In this document: piece after piece, positions 8,936 to 16,639 of the stretch
How positions within the stretch are numbered: position 1 is the first letter of the stretch
Layout: each line of letters opens with the position of its first letter
NCBI GenBank assembly: GCA_934525325.1
Contig: CAKSZE010000006.1
Coordinates: forward strand, 1 to 55,916
Origin: an uncultured Faecalibacterium sp.
Lineage (GTDB): Bacteria > Bacillota > Clostridia > Oscillospirales > Ruminococcaceae
DNA: 55,916 nucleotides
Direction: 5' to 3'
The notes under the pieces: model-generated
Seen by the model: the letters and a program-made list of their open reading frames with translations, nothing else
What the model was told of the DNA's origin: nothing
The model's database searches: none
Program-made: the position numbers and the translations under genes

Positions 8936-8971
8936 AAAAAAGAACTGCCGTGCAAAACACACAGCAGTTCT
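8936..8971 (-). terminator. Intrinsic terminator of aspS
   Basis: AGAACTGCCGTG (941-952 area) pairs with CACAGCAGTTCT (960-971); six A on the + strand (936-941) give the leftward U-tract. Confidence 0.8.
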
Positions 8972-8989
8972 CGGGAAGATTTTATGAAA

Positions 8990-10324
8990 TCACGGAGTCA
9001 GACGGTTGGGGCCGCGGAACAGGAACTCGGCATCCTTGATGCTCAGGCCGCACAGCAGCATGGTCAGGCGGTCGATGCCCAGACCGAAGCCGCCGTGGGG
9101 CGGGCAGCCGTACTGGAAGAACTCCAGATAGAACTTGACATCCTCAGCCAGACCCTTTTCCTCAGCCTGCTTCTTCAGCACCTCGTAGCGGTGCTCACGC
9201 TGGGCACCGGTGGTAATCTCCACGCCGCGCCAGATCAGGTCGTAGCCCTGCGGCACGCCGTTCTCGTCACGCATATGGTAGAAAGCGCGCTTCTCGGCAG
9301 AGTAATCGGTGATGAACAGGAACTCGTGGTCGTAGTGCTTCTTGACCCAGTCGTAGCTCAGGCGCTCGGCTTCGGTGGTCAGGTCGCCCTTCTCGCTCTC
9401 GTCCACGGTGTAGCCGAACTCTTCTTCCAGAGCCTTGTACAGGTCTGCCAGCTTGACCACCGGGAACGGGGTGGTGGGCACGATGACTTCCTGCCCGAAC
9501 AGCTCCTTGATCTGCTCGCCGTAGTTATCTTTAACGGCCTGCAGACCGGCGGTCAGCAGCTCTTCTTCCATCTTCATCACGTCCTTGAAGGAGGTGATGT
9601 AGCTGAACTCCAGATCGAAGCCGGAGAACTCGGTAGCGTGCTTGTTGGTGTAGCTCTTCTCGGCACGGAACACGGGACCGGTCTCGAAGATGCGCTCAAA
9701 ACCAGCAGCCATAGCCATCTGCTTATAGAACTGGGGGCTCTGTGCCAGATAGGCGTTGCGGTCGAAGTAGTCCACCTTGAACACCTCAGAGCCGCTCTCG
9801 CTGGCAGCAGCGATCAGCTTGGGGGTGTGGATCTCGATGAAGTTGCGGTCCAGCAGGAACTTGCGCATGGCGTTGACGAAGCAGCTCTGTGCCTTGAACA
9901 TCAGCTGGTTCTCGTCGGTGCGCAGGTCGATCCAGCGGTAGTCGATGCGCTGGTCGATGCTGGAGCGCTCCACAGCCTTCTTTTTCTTGGTGGCTGCGAT
10001 CTCCTTGCGGACGATGGGCAGTGCATCGGCGGTGCTCTCCACCTCGATGCTCTCGGGGATCATCTCCACGCCGCCCATCTTGACGTAGTCATTCTCCATC
10101 ACCTTGCCGGTGACGGTGATGACAGAGTCCGGGGTGAGCTGGTCGATGGTGTCCACCAGCTCGGGGTGGTCGGCCTTTTCCACCGTGATCTGCAGCTTGC
10201 CGGTAATATCCTTCAGCACGATAAATGCCATATACTTGCTGTTGCGCAGGTTCTCGATAAAGCCCTGCACCTTCACCGTGCCGCCGATGGCCTTTTGAGC
10301 CTCATTGATATAGGTGCGTTCCAT
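8990..10324 (-). CDS. aspS: Archaeal/eukaryal-type aspartyl-tRNA synthetase (probable AspRS2)
   Basis: 444 aa class II synthetase. An N-terminal OB anticodon-binding domain (about 15-105) is followed by the catalytic domain with motif 2 FRAEKSYTNKHATEF and motif 3 GFGLGIDRLTMLL. The text YLAQSPQFYKQMAMAAGFERI is characteristic of the compact archaeal-type AspRS; bacterial AspRS is about 590 aa and has a GAD insertion, which is absent here. Such enzymes in bacteria are often non-discriminating, charging tRNA-Asp and tRNA-Asn for the GatCAB pathway; that is inference. Annotation as AsnRS is a common mistake. The start has AAAGGAGG upstream. Confidence 0.85.
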   Translation of the reverse strand: MERTYINEAQKAIGGTVKVQGFIENLRNSKYMAFIVLKDITGKLQITVEKADHPELVDTIDQLTPDSVITVTGKVMENDYVKMGGVEMIPESIEVESTADALPIVRKEIAATKKKKAVERSSIDQRIDYRWIDLRTDENQLMFKAQSCFVNAMRKFLLDRNFIEIHTPKLIAAASESGSEVFKVDYFDRNAYLAQSPQFYKQMAMAAGFERIFETGPVFRAEKSYTNKHATEFSGFDLEFSYITSFKDVMKMEEELLTAGLQAVKDNYGEQIKELFGQEVIVPTTPFPVVKLADLYKALEEEFGYTVDESEKGDLTTEAERLSYDWVKKHYDHEFLFITDYSAEKRAFYHMRDENGVPQGYDLIWRGVEITTGAQREHRYEVLKKQAEEKGLAEDVKFYLEFFQYGCPPHGGFGLGIDRLTMLLCGLSIKDAEFLFRGPNRLTP

Positions 10325-10363
10325 AATACAGGAATCCTCCTTTAACGTCTTGTGTACTGTTTT

Positions 10364-10391
10364 ATTATACGCTTTTCAGGGGATAAATCAA
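10364..10391 (-). promoter_or_regulatory. Promoter of aspS
   Basis: Leftward TTGATT (386-391), 16-bp spacer, TATAAT (364-369). Confidence 0.65.
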
Positions 10392-10432
10392 GAGATATGC
10401 CAATTTCAGCCGCTCTGTGCTGTGCTTTCTGT

Positions 10433-10476
10433 AAAAATGGAGACACCGGAAGGTCAGCCAAGGCTCCGGTGTCTCC
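10433..10476 (-). terminator. Intrinsic terminator of the sugar transferase gene
   Basis: GGAGACACCGG (439-449) pairs with CCGGTGTCTCC (466-476); A-rich 433-437 gives the leftward U-tract. Confidence 0.78.
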
Positions 10477-10486
10477 ATGTAACAGA

Positions 10487-11095
10487 TTATTTTTCGTCGT
10501 GCAGGGTGCCGGTGCCACCCTCTACCACGCCGTCATGCTTGAGCACAGCGGTAATGGTGCCAAAGAAGCACTTCACATCCAGCCCAAAGCTGATATGCTC
10601 CACATACCAGCCGTCCAGCTTTGCCTTTTCGGCAATTTCCAGCTCGTCCCGTCCATGGATCTGTGCCCAGCCGGTCAGCCCCGGGCGCACATCGTTTGCG
10701 CCGTACTTGTCCCGCTCGGCCAGCAGGTCGTACTGGTTCCACAGCGCCGGGCGCGGGCCGATGACCGCCATATCCCCCACAAGGATATTCCACAGCTGGG
10801 GCAGCTCGTCCAGACTGGTCTTGCGCAGAAAGCGCCCCATGCGGGTGATATACTGCTCCGGGTCGTGCAGCAGATGGGTGGGCATATCGTGGGGGGTGTC
10901 GATGCGCATGGTGCGGAACTTGAGGATCTGGAAATGCCGCTTGCCGATGCCCACCCGCTTCTGCCGGAAAAACACCGGCCCGGGCGAGTCCAGCTTGATG
11001 GCAACAGCCAGAAGCAGCAGCAGCCACGAAAGGCACAGAATGCCGCAGGCTGACAGGAAAATGTCCAACAGTCGTTTGATCCGATTTCGATACAT
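10487..11095 (-). CDS. Polyprenyl-phosphate sugar-1-phosphate transferase (short PglC/WcaJ type)
   Basis: 202 aa, PF02397-type bacterial sugar transferase. One hydrophobic N-terminal segment (about 10-34, LLDIFLSACGILCLSWLL) gives membrane association. The catalytic block follows: SPGPVFFRQKRVG, ILKFRTM, RKTSLDELPQLWNIL (Asp-Glu pair) and GDMAVIGPRP. It transfers a sugar phosphate to undecaprenyl phosphate, starting exopolysaccharide, capsule or glycan assembly. No other glycan genes flank it, so it is a monocistronic unit with its own promoter and terminator. Confidence 0.9.
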   Translation of the reverse strand: MYRNRIKRLLDIFLSACGILCLSWLLLLLAVAIKLDSPGPVFFRQKRVGIGKRHFQILKFRTMRIDTPHDMPTHLLHDPEQYITRMGRFLRKTSLDELPQLWNILVGDMAVIGPRPALWNQYDLLAERDKYGANDVRPGLTGWAQIHGRDELEIAEKAKLDGWYVEHISFGLDVKCFFGTITAVLKHDGVVEGGTGTLHDEK

Positions 11096-11134
11096 GAATA
11101 GAACTTCCTCCGTTTTCTACGGGTGTACCGCCTT

Positions 11135-11163
11135 ATTATAGCAGTATGGGCAGCATTTTTCAA
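11135..11163 (-). promoter_or_regulatory. Promoter of the sugar transferase gene
   Basis: Leftward TTGAAA (158-163), 17-bp spacer, TATAAT (135-140). Confidence 0.7.
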
Positions 11164-11225
11164 TTGCAGGCTGCGCCCGGCAGGCGATATTTGCCGCTTT
11201 TGGAGAGAATAGGGCGCGTTGCCTC

Positions 11226-11254
11226 TTGTTTTTTACCTAATATCGCGCTATAAT
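11226..11254 (+). promoter_or_regulatory. Promoter of the first MATE gene
   Basis: TTGTTT (226-231), 17-bp spacer, TATAAT (249-254); about 50 bp before the ATG. Confidence 0.65.
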
Positions 11255-11303
11255 AGGCAATTGCTATGTTCACACAAGGCTTATTATAGGAGGTAGATAA
11301 TTC

Positions 11304-12671
11304 ATGGCTATGACCAGCCGTTCCGCAGACCTGACCAGCGGACCCATGCTGCAAAAGATCATCTTGTTTTCCGTGCCGCTGGCGGCATCCAGCATTCTGC
11401 AATTGCTGTTCAATGCCGCCGACGTTGTGGTGGTGGGGCGCTTTGCAGGCAGCACAGCACTGGCCGCCGTGGGCTCCAACGGCGCGCTGATCAACCTGCT
11501 GGTCAACCTGTTCGTCGGGCTTTCGCTGGGTGCCAACGTGGTGGCTGCCCGGTGCTTTGGTGCCCGGGACGAAAAGGGCGTGCAGGATACGGTGCACACC
11601 GCCGTGGCGCTGGGCTTGGTCAGCGGCGTGCTGCTGGCGGTGGTGGGCTTTTGCGCCGCGCGCGGCCTGCTGGAACTGATGAGCTGCCCGGAGGACGTGA
11701 TCGGCCTTTCCACCCTGTACCTGAAGATCTACTTTATCGGAATGCCCATGACCATGCTGTACAACTTCAGCAGTGCGCTGCTGCGGGCCGTGGGCGACAC
11801 CAAGCGCCCGCTGTACTGTCTGGCCGCTGCCGGTGTCATCAACGTGGTGCTGAATCTGGTCTTTGTCATCGGCTTTTCCATGAGTGTGGCGGGCGTGGCA
11901 CTGGCTACCATCATCAGCCAGACAGTGTCCGCGCTGCTGGTGACCGGAATGCTCGTCCGGGAGGAGGGCGCACTGCGGCTGGATCTGCGGCGGCTCACCT
12001 TCCACGCCGGGACGCTGAAGCAGATTTTGCTTATCGGTCTGCCTGCCGGTCTGCAAAGCACGGTGTTCAGCCTTTCCAACGTGGTCATCCAGTCCTCCAT
12101 CAACTCCTTTGGCTCCATGGTGGTGGCGGGCAACTCTGCCTCCTCCAATCTGGAGGGCTTTGTGTACACCGCCATGAACGCCTTTGCACAGGCCGCTGTC
12201 ACCTTTACCAGTCAGAACATCGGCGCACGCAAGTACCACAACCTTGACCGGGTGATCCGCAACTGTCTGCTGTGCGCCGTGGTCACCGGCCTTGTACTGG
12301 GCGGCGGCGCAGCGCTGGCGGGACACCAGCTGCTGCGCTTCTACTCCTCGGACGCTGCGGTCATCGCCACCGGCTCTGAGCGGCTGCGCCTGATCTGCGG
12401 CTTCTACCTGCTGTGCGGCATTATGGACGTGCTGGCCAGCAGCCTGCGCGGACTGGGTTACAGCGTACTGCCCATGGTGGTAAGCCTTGTGGGCGTGTGC
12501 GCCCTGCGGCTGGTGTGGATCGCTACCATTTTCCAGCTGAACCGCACCCCCTTTATGCTGTACATCAGCTACCCCATCAGCTGGGCGCTGACCGCGCTGG
12601 TGCATCTGACCTGCCTGCTGGTGGTGCGGCGGCATCTGCGCCAGAAACAGCAGCTGACACAGGCGGCATAA
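11304..12671 (+). CDS. MATE family efflux transporter
   Basis: 455 aa with about twelve hydrophobic segments in two matched halves. Typical MATE sequences include the N-terminal ADVVVVGRFAGSTALAAVG and the mid-protein GLQSTVFSLSNVVIQSSIN. It is expected to export cationic drugs or metabolites in exchange for Na+ or H+; the substrate is not predictable. The ATG is preceded by AGGAGG. A second MATE gene lies at 46797-48158. The 3' side carries the composite repeat. Confidence 0.92.
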   Translation: MAMTSRSADLTSGPMLQKIILFSVPLAASSILQLLFNAADVVVVGRFAGSTALAAVGSNGALINLLVNLFVGLSLGANVVAARCFGARDEKGVQDTVHTAVALGLVSGVLLAVVGFCAARGLLELMSCPEDVIGLSTLYLKIYFIGMPMTMLYNFSSALLRAVGDTKRPLYCLAAAGVINVVLNLVFVIGFSMSVAGVALATIISQTVSALLVTGMLVREEGALRLDLRRLTFHAGTLKQILLIGLPAGLQSTVFSLSNVVIQSSINSFGSMVVAGNSASSNLEGFVYTAMNAFAQAAVTFTSQNIGARKYHNLDRVIRNCLLCAVVTGLVLGGGAALAGHQLLRFYSSDAAVIATGSERLRLICGFYLLCGIMDVLASSLRGLGYSVLPMVVSLVGVCALRLVWIATIFQLNRTPFMLYISYPISWALTALVHLTCLLVVRRHLRQKQQLTQAA

Positions 12672-12708
12672 AGGCTGCTGCACACATTTCTGCACAACAG
12701 CTTTTCCA

Positions 12709-12940
12709 GATTTAAAATGGCCGTCGCGTGCGCTTTGGCCATTTTCAGCGGAATAGATCGTTATAATTTCGGACTACCGGAGCGTCTGCCGACGCTCCGG
12801 TAGTCCATTTTCACAGGAAAAGCTATAAACCTTCCCGTGAAAAAGCAGTTTCGAAACGCCTGCGGGCGTTTCGAAACTGCAAATAAAAAATATTTTTTCC
12901 TCTGACCTTGCCCAGAGCAAAGCGGAGGGCATTTAAAATC
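12709..12940. repeat. Dispersed palindromic repeat, copy B (complete inverted composite)
   Basis: Two copies of the box face each other (from 12709 rightward and from 12940 leftward). Each is followed inward by a 16-bp perfect hairpin (771-806, loop TGCC; 845-880, loop TGCG), and the halves meet at TTTTCACAGG...CCCGTGAAAA. It fills the convergent gap between the MATE and ZIP genes. Confidence 0.85.
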
Positions 12941-12948
12941 TTCTCAGC

Positions 12949-12989
12949 AAAAAGGACTGCTGCGTCAAACGATGCAGCAGTCCTTTTTT
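12949..12989. terminator. Bidirectional intrinsic terminator between MATE and ZIP genes
   Basis: AAAAAGGACTGCTGC (949-963) pairs with GCAGCAGTCCTTTTT (974-988). It has T-runs on both strands, and the ZIP stop codon abuts it. Confidence 0.85.
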
Positions 12990-13735
12990 CACAGGGCCAC
13001 ATCCAGTGCCATCATCAGGGCAAAGCCCAGCACGATGCTGATGACACCGGCCACTTCATCCGGTTCCACCGCTTCAGGGATCATCTCCTGTGCGGTCACA
13101 CACACCATACAGCCCGCTGCTGCGCTCATGAGCCACGGCAGCGCTGCGCCTACCCACTCGGCCAGCACAAAGGCCAGCACCGCACCCAAGGGCTCCACCA
13201 GCCCGGAGGCCGCCCCGGCGGCAAAGGATTGCCCCCGGGTGCGCCCGCTTTGGGTAAGCGGCAGACTGACCGCCGCACCCTCCGGGATGTTCTGCAAGCC
13301 GATGCCGAGGCTCAGCGCCAGCGCCCCGCTTACGGCATCCGCGTCCCCGTGCAGCGCCAGCGCCGCAGCCAGGCCTACCACCATGCCCTCCGGCAGGTTA
13401 TGCAGGGTGACCGCCAGCACCATGCGCCCGCAATGCCCGGGGCCGCCCGCCAGCAGTTGTCCGGCGGCATCCTCCAGCCGTAAAAGACCCACAGCGCCTA
13501 AAATAAGCCCCAGCGCCGGGGGCACCCATGCCGCCCTGCCCTGCGACCGGGCTATGGCCGGCAGCAGCAGGCTCCACACGCTGGCCGCCAGCATGATGCC
13601 CGCCGCCATTCCGCACAAAATACGCCGGGTAGCCGGTCTTGCCTGCCTGCGCAGCAAAAACACCCCTGCTGCGCCCAGCGCGGTACACGCCGCCGGGAAC
13701 AGCCAGATTCCAAGTGTGAAAACGATCCGGTTCAA
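12989..13735 (-). CDS. ZIP family divalent metal transporter
   Basis: 248 aa from the TTG at 13733-13735, chosen because AAAGGGGG lies 8-10 bp upstream; a TTG 11 codons earlier is possible. About eight hydrophobic segments are present. The metal-binding helices show TLHNLPEGMVVG (TM4) and GLQNIPEGAAVSLPL (TM5), plus GLVEPLGA, as in ZupT/GufA-type ZIP proteins that take up Zn2+, Fe2+ or Mn2+. The large His-rich loop between TM3 and TM4 is reduced. It is preceded at 53 bp by a small acidic gene, probably in the same transcript. Confidence 0.88.
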   Translation of the reverse strand: MNRIVFTLGIWLFPAACTALGAAGVFLLRRQARPATRRILCGMAAGIMLAASVWSLLLPAIARSQGRAAWVPPALGLILGAVGLLRLEDAAGQLLAGGPGHCGRMVLAVTLHNLPEGMVVGLAAALALHGDADAVSGALALSLGIGLQNIPEGAAVSLPLTQSGRTRGQSFAAGAASGLVEPLGAVLAFVLAEWVGAALPWLMSAAAGCMVCVTAQEMIPEAVEPDEVAGVISIVLGFALMMALDVAL

Positions 13736-13788
13736 ACCGCATTCCCCCTTTGCCCGTTGTATGCGCAAACGGGCAAAAGGGTGCGGAC

Positions 13789-13953
13789 TCAGAAATCGTC
13801 CTCGCTGCTGTCGCAGCTGTCTGTATCGCAGTCTGCGTCATCCGACGCAAAGCTGTCGGTGCTGTCGGTGCTGAAATTGCGCTCGAATGCGGTCATGTAC
13901 TGGGCATAGCCCTCGTCGCCAGTGCCAAAGTAGCCAAAATCAAAGTCTTTCAT
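13789..13953 (-). CDS. Small acidic Asp/Cys-containing protein upstream of ZIP
   Basis: 54 aa, ATG at 13951-13953, with GGAGGATCATACG in front: a good Shine-Dalgarno. The N-terminal half is aromatic and Gly-rich (KDFDFGYFGTGDEGY). The C-terminal half is Ser/Asp-rich with two Cys (FASDDADCDTDSCDSSEDDF). There are 16 Asp+Glu against two basic residues. I do not recognise a family. Position just upstream of a metal transporter and the acidic/Cys tail suggest, but do not prove, metal binding. Confidence 0.6.
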   Translation of the reverse strand: MKDFDFGYFGTGDEGYAQYMTAFERNFSTDSTDSFASDDADCDTDSCDSSEDDF

Positions 13954-14318
13954 CGTATGATCCTCCACAAATGTTCTTGTCGTTCAAGCCTTCCGGGGGA
14001 TGTCCATCCCTCGCTATGCTTCTATTATCCACATTTGCAGTCCAATAAAAGGGATTTTTTGAACATTTTTCATTTTCTCATCATTTTACGCTTCCCGCCC
14101 GGCGGCGCAGGCTTTGCTCTGTACCCACAGCATACCACATTCTGCCGGGTGAGAGGTCAACTGCCGGGCGACATTCTGCAAGAGCGGGTTGCATGGCAGA
14201 TGGCAAGAACGTTTTTGTTTGCGGTTCATTTCTGCCAAAAAGTCTTTGACTTTTGGCGAAAGTTTATGACAACTATGCAGATTCTTTACACGGATTATAA
14301 CTTTCGACCAAATTCCTC
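13954..14318. other. AT-richer intergenic region without a convincing gene
   Basis: Between the divergent acidic-protein/ZIP operon and the repeat lipoprotein gene. No coding frame with a Shine-Dalgarno was found. It contains an imperfect palindrome at 14234-14257 (GCCAAAAAGTC...GACTTTTGGC). I could not identify a convincing leftward promoter for the ZIP operon, though one must lie here. Confidence 0.5.
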
Positions 14319-14346
14319 TTGATTTTTTTCAAAAACGGACTAGAAT
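14319..14346 (+). promoter_or_regulatory. Promoter of the repeat lipoprotein gene
   Basis: TTGATT (319-324), 16-bp spacer, TAGAAT (341-346), giving a leader of about 65 nt. Confidence 0.5.
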
Positions 14347-14418
14347 ATAGCATCGCAGCGAGGTGCTACGGAGCGCCCACTGCTAAACACACATAGGAAA
14401 AACAAGGAGATTATTGAT

Positions 14419-14664
14419 ATGAAACTCAAGAATATTTGCATCGCTGTTGTCGCTCTGGCTCTGGCTGCTGGCATGACCGCTTGCGGTACTGCCGCCGCTG
14501 CTTCCTCTACCTCTGAGGCTGCTTCTGCAAGCACCACCGCTGTTTCCGAGGCTGCTTCCAGCGAGGCCGCTTCCTCTGAGGCTGCATCTTCCGAGGCTGC
14601 TTCCTCTGAGGCTGCTTCCAGCGAGGCTGCTTCTTCTGAGGCTGCTTCCACCACTGCCGCCTGA
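14419..14664 (+). CDS. Small lipoprotein made almost only of Glu-Ala-Ala-Ser-Ser repeats
   Basis: 81 aa. It has a signal peptide (1-21) with lipobox MTAC (Cys22), then a mature region of only Ala, Ser, Glu, Thr, Gly and Val. Six exact EAASS units and one EAAST follow each other from residue 44. There is no folded domain: it looks like the tether region of a larger lipoprotein standing alone. It has AAGGAG before the ATG, its own promoter and a strong terminator, so it appears to be a real expressed gene. Role unknown; a cell-surface spacer is inference. Confidence 0.72.
   Translation: MKLKNICIAVVALALAAGMTACGTAAAASSTSEAASASTTAVSEAASSEAASSEAASSEAASSEAASSEAASSEAASTTAA
14548..14652 (+). repeat. 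15-bp tandem repeat encoding EAASS
   Basis: Seven 15-bp units of the form GAGGCTGCTTCCTCT with synonymous changes. Copy number could vary by slippage. Confidence 0.85.
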
Positions 14665-14697
14665 GTTTAGCACGCACAGCGTACATAACAGGATAGC

Positions 14698-14737
14698 AAA
14701 AGGCCGCTGCACATTGATTTCGTGCAGCGGCCTTTTT
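14698..14737 (+). terminator. Intrinsic terminator of the repeat lipoprotein gene
   Basis: AAAGGCCGCTGCAC pairs with GTGCAGCGGCCTTT, ending in five T. Confidence 0.88.
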
Positions 14738-14750
14738 GGTTGTGCAGAAA

Positions 14751-14856
14751 GATTCTAAATGCCCTCCGCGTGCGCTATGGGCATAATCAGCGGAATGATT
14801 TTTTCTTTTTTCGGGATACCGGGTCGTCTGCGGACGCCCCGGTATCCCATTTTATG
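14751..14856 (+). repeat. Dispersed palindromic repeat, copy C
   Basis: Box AAATGCCCTCCGCG...GGGCATAATCAGCGGAA, a T-rich spacer, then a hairpin of arms GGGATACCGGGTCGTC/GACGCCCCGGTATCCC with loop TGCG (813-848). It lies between convergent genes. Confidence 0.8.
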
Positions 14857-14893
14857 AAAAAAGACCACCGCACAAAGCCATGTACAGCAGTCT
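14857..14893 (-). terminator. Intrinsic terminator of the LOG-chromate transporter operon
   Basis: AGACCACCGCAC (862-873) pairs, with G-U pairs, to GTACAGCAGTCT (882-893); six A (857-862) give the leftward U-tract. Confidence 0.6.
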
Positions 14894-14923
14894 CCTTACG
14901 TTTGAGAAGTAAGTTTCCCAGTA

Positions 14924-15457
14924 TCATTTTTCAAGGATCGCGCGGATCTGGACAAGGTCGGCGGCAAAGGCAATGTTCCGCTGCCGCGCCGGGGTGGAAA
15001 GCCCCATGGCGATCATCTGTTGCAAAAGCTGATGCAGAGGCTGGTAGTAGCCGTTCAGGTCGTAGAGGATGCAGGGCGCGTTCAGCTGCCCCAGCGACAG
15101 TTTGCTGATGACCTCTGTGATCTCTTCCAGCGTGCCGGTACCGCCGGGAAACGCGATAAAGACATCCCCCAGCTCGATCATTTTGGTCTTGCGGGCGGGG
15201 ATATCCTCGGTCACGATCAACTCGATCAGTCCCTCGTGCTGCAGTTCTGCGTCCAGAAAGCACTTGGGCTCTACGCCGGTCACCCTGCCGCCTGCGGCCA
15301 GCACACTGTCGGCTAAAAGCCTCATCAGGCCGCTTTTGCTGCCGCCGTACACCAGCGCGTTGCCGCTTTCGCCGATCCAACGACCCAGCTGCTGCACGGC
15401 CTGCGGCAGTGCAGGGTCGTTGCCAAGGCTTGCTCCCAGATACACGGTAATGTTCAT
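14924..15457 (-). CDS. LOG family protein (TIGR00730, nucleoside monophosphate phosphoribohydrolase-like)
   Basis: 177 aa from ATG 15455-15457, with AAAGGA upstream. It has a Rossmann-like fold with LVYGGSKSGLMRLLAD and the family motif PGGTGTLEE. LOG proteins release the base from cytokinin-type nucleoside 5'-monophosphates in plants; bacterial members are phosphoribohydrolases often mislabelled lysine decarboxylases. The R-x-x-K substitute ARKTKM is visible before the PGG motif. It is the last gene of the thioesterase-chromate transporter operon, 22 bp after its neighbour. Confidence 0.87.
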   Translation of the reverse strand: MNITVYLGASLGNDPALPQAVQQLGRWIGESGNALVYGGSKSGLMRLLADSVLAAGGRVTGVEPKCFLDAELQHEGLIELIVTEDIPARKTKMIELGDVFIAFPGGTGTLEEITEVISKLSLGQLNAPCILYDLNGYYQPLHQLLQQMIAMGLSTPARQRNIAFAADLVQIRAILEK

Positions 15458-15479
15458 TGCAGTATCCTTTCTTGCCAGG

Positions 15480-16052
15480 TCAGATGCTCCACAGCACTGC
15501 ACCCAGCACCGCAGAAAGTAAGATCATCCCGATGGGGGACGGTGCTTTCTGCGTTTTCTTTTTATAGGCAAAATGCAGAATGCCCAAAAGGGCAAACACT
15601 GCCAGCGCACGCATATCCGGGGCAAAGCCGCCGGAAACGGTGGTAAAGCCCATCAGCGTGGAAAGCCCCATGGTGCAGGCGGTGGCTAAGATCATAGCCA
15701 CCACGCAGGGGCGCACCCCGGCCAGAAAGGCGTTGACTCCGGCGTACTTCATCAGGCTGTGCAGCGCCGCCGCGATGAGCAGAATGATGACAAAGGAGGG
15801 CAGCACCACCCCCACCGTTGCCGCAAAGGAGCCTGCCAGCCCCGCCTGCGAAGACCCAATAAAGGTAGCCATATTCACCGCCAGCGGGCCGGGCGTGGAC
15901 TCTGACACTGCGATAAAGCTGAGAAATTCGCTCTCGGTCAGCCAGCCGTGGCCCAGCACCGTTTCCCGCACCAGCGAGATCATGCCGTAGCCGCCGCCAA
16001 AAGACACCGCACCGATGACCAGAAAGTTCCAGAATAATTGCAGCAAGATCAT
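15480..16052 (-). CDS. Chromate transporter family protein, second half-size subunit
   Basis: 190 aa from ATG 16050-16052, which overlaps the stop of the upstream subunit (ATGA). Motifs VSFGGGYGMISLV and SESTPGPLAVNMATFIG are those of CHR family proteins; five to six hydrophobic segments. Short-chain CHR proteins occur as adjacent pairs equal to the two halves of ChrA and are thought to work as heterodimers. The substrate in an anaerobe may not be chromate. Confidence 0.88.
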   Translation of the reverse strand: MILLQLFWNFLVIGAVSFGGGYGMISLVRETVLGHGWLTESEFLSFIAVSESTPGPLAVNMATFIGSSQAGLAGSFAATVGVVLPSFVIILLIAAALHSLMKYAGVNAFLAGVRPCVVAMILATACTMGLSTLMGFTTVSGGFAPDMRALAVFALLGILHFAYKKKTQKAPSPIGMILLSAVLGAVLWSI

Positions 16053-16618
16053 TTTGTGCCGCCTTTCTTCCCCTGCCCCACCGCGTAGGCCAGCACCCCG
16101 GCTGTGCCGCAAAGCAAAATACAGCAGATGGAGGAAAACTTTACCGCCAGCACAGAGCAGCCCACCATGGCCGCCAGCACCACCGCCACCACTGCCGTGT
16201 TGAAGGGGGTGCGCTGCAGATTTTTGAGCATCTTGACACCGGCGGACAGGATCAGGTAGATGACACAGGCCTGAATGCCCTTAAAGGCATTCGCCACCAC
16301 TGTCAGCTGCAAAAAGCGGTCGAAGAACAGCGAAATAAGGTAAATAACCCCAAAGGACGGCAGGCACACCGCCAGAGTGGAAGCCGCCGCACCGGCAACA
16401 CCGGCCAGCTTATAGCCGATGTAGGTGGCGCTGTTCACCGCTACAGGGCCGGGAGTGGACTCGGCAATGGCGACCATATCCAGAAACTCCTCCCGGGTGA
16501 GCCAGCGCTTTTCCTCTACAAATTCGTGTTCCAGCAGCGCCACCATGGCATAGCCGCCGCCAAAAGTAAAGGCACCGATCTTGAAAAAGGTGCAAAAAAG
16601 TTCTTTGGTCTTGGACAT
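16049..16618 (-). CDS. Chromate transporter family protein, first half-size subunit
   Basis: 189 aa from ATG 16616-16618, with GGAGG about 9 bp upstream; an ATG two codons earlier is too close to the Shine-Dalgarno. Motifs AFTFGGGYAMVALLEHEF and AESTPGPVAVNSATYIGY match CHR. It is paired with the gene at 15480-16052 through a 4-bp overlap and follows the thioesterase gene by 21 bp. Confidence 0.88.
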   Translation of the reverse strand: MSKTKELFCTFFKIGAFTFGGGYAMVALLEHEFVEEKRWLTREEFLDMVAIAESTPGPVAVNSATYIGYKLAGVAGAAASTLAVCLPSFGVIYLISLFFDRFLQLTVVANAFKGIQACVIYLILSAGVKMLKNLQRTPFNTAVVAVVLAAMVGCSVLAVKFSSICCILLCGTAGVLAYAVGQGKKGGTK

Positions 16619-16639
16619 AGGCATTTTTCCTCCGGGCAC

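Noticed and set aside
8990..10324. Asparaginyl-tRNA synthetase
   Set aside because: The catalytic text and C-terminus match compact AspRS rather than AsnRS.
14234..14257. Intrinsic terminator at the GCCAAAAAGTC palindrome
   Set aside because: No T-run follows on either strand and no gene ends there; may be an operator or chance.
14548..14652. CRISPR-like array
   Set aside because: The 15-bp units are contiguous, in frame and without spacers; it is a coding tandem repeat.
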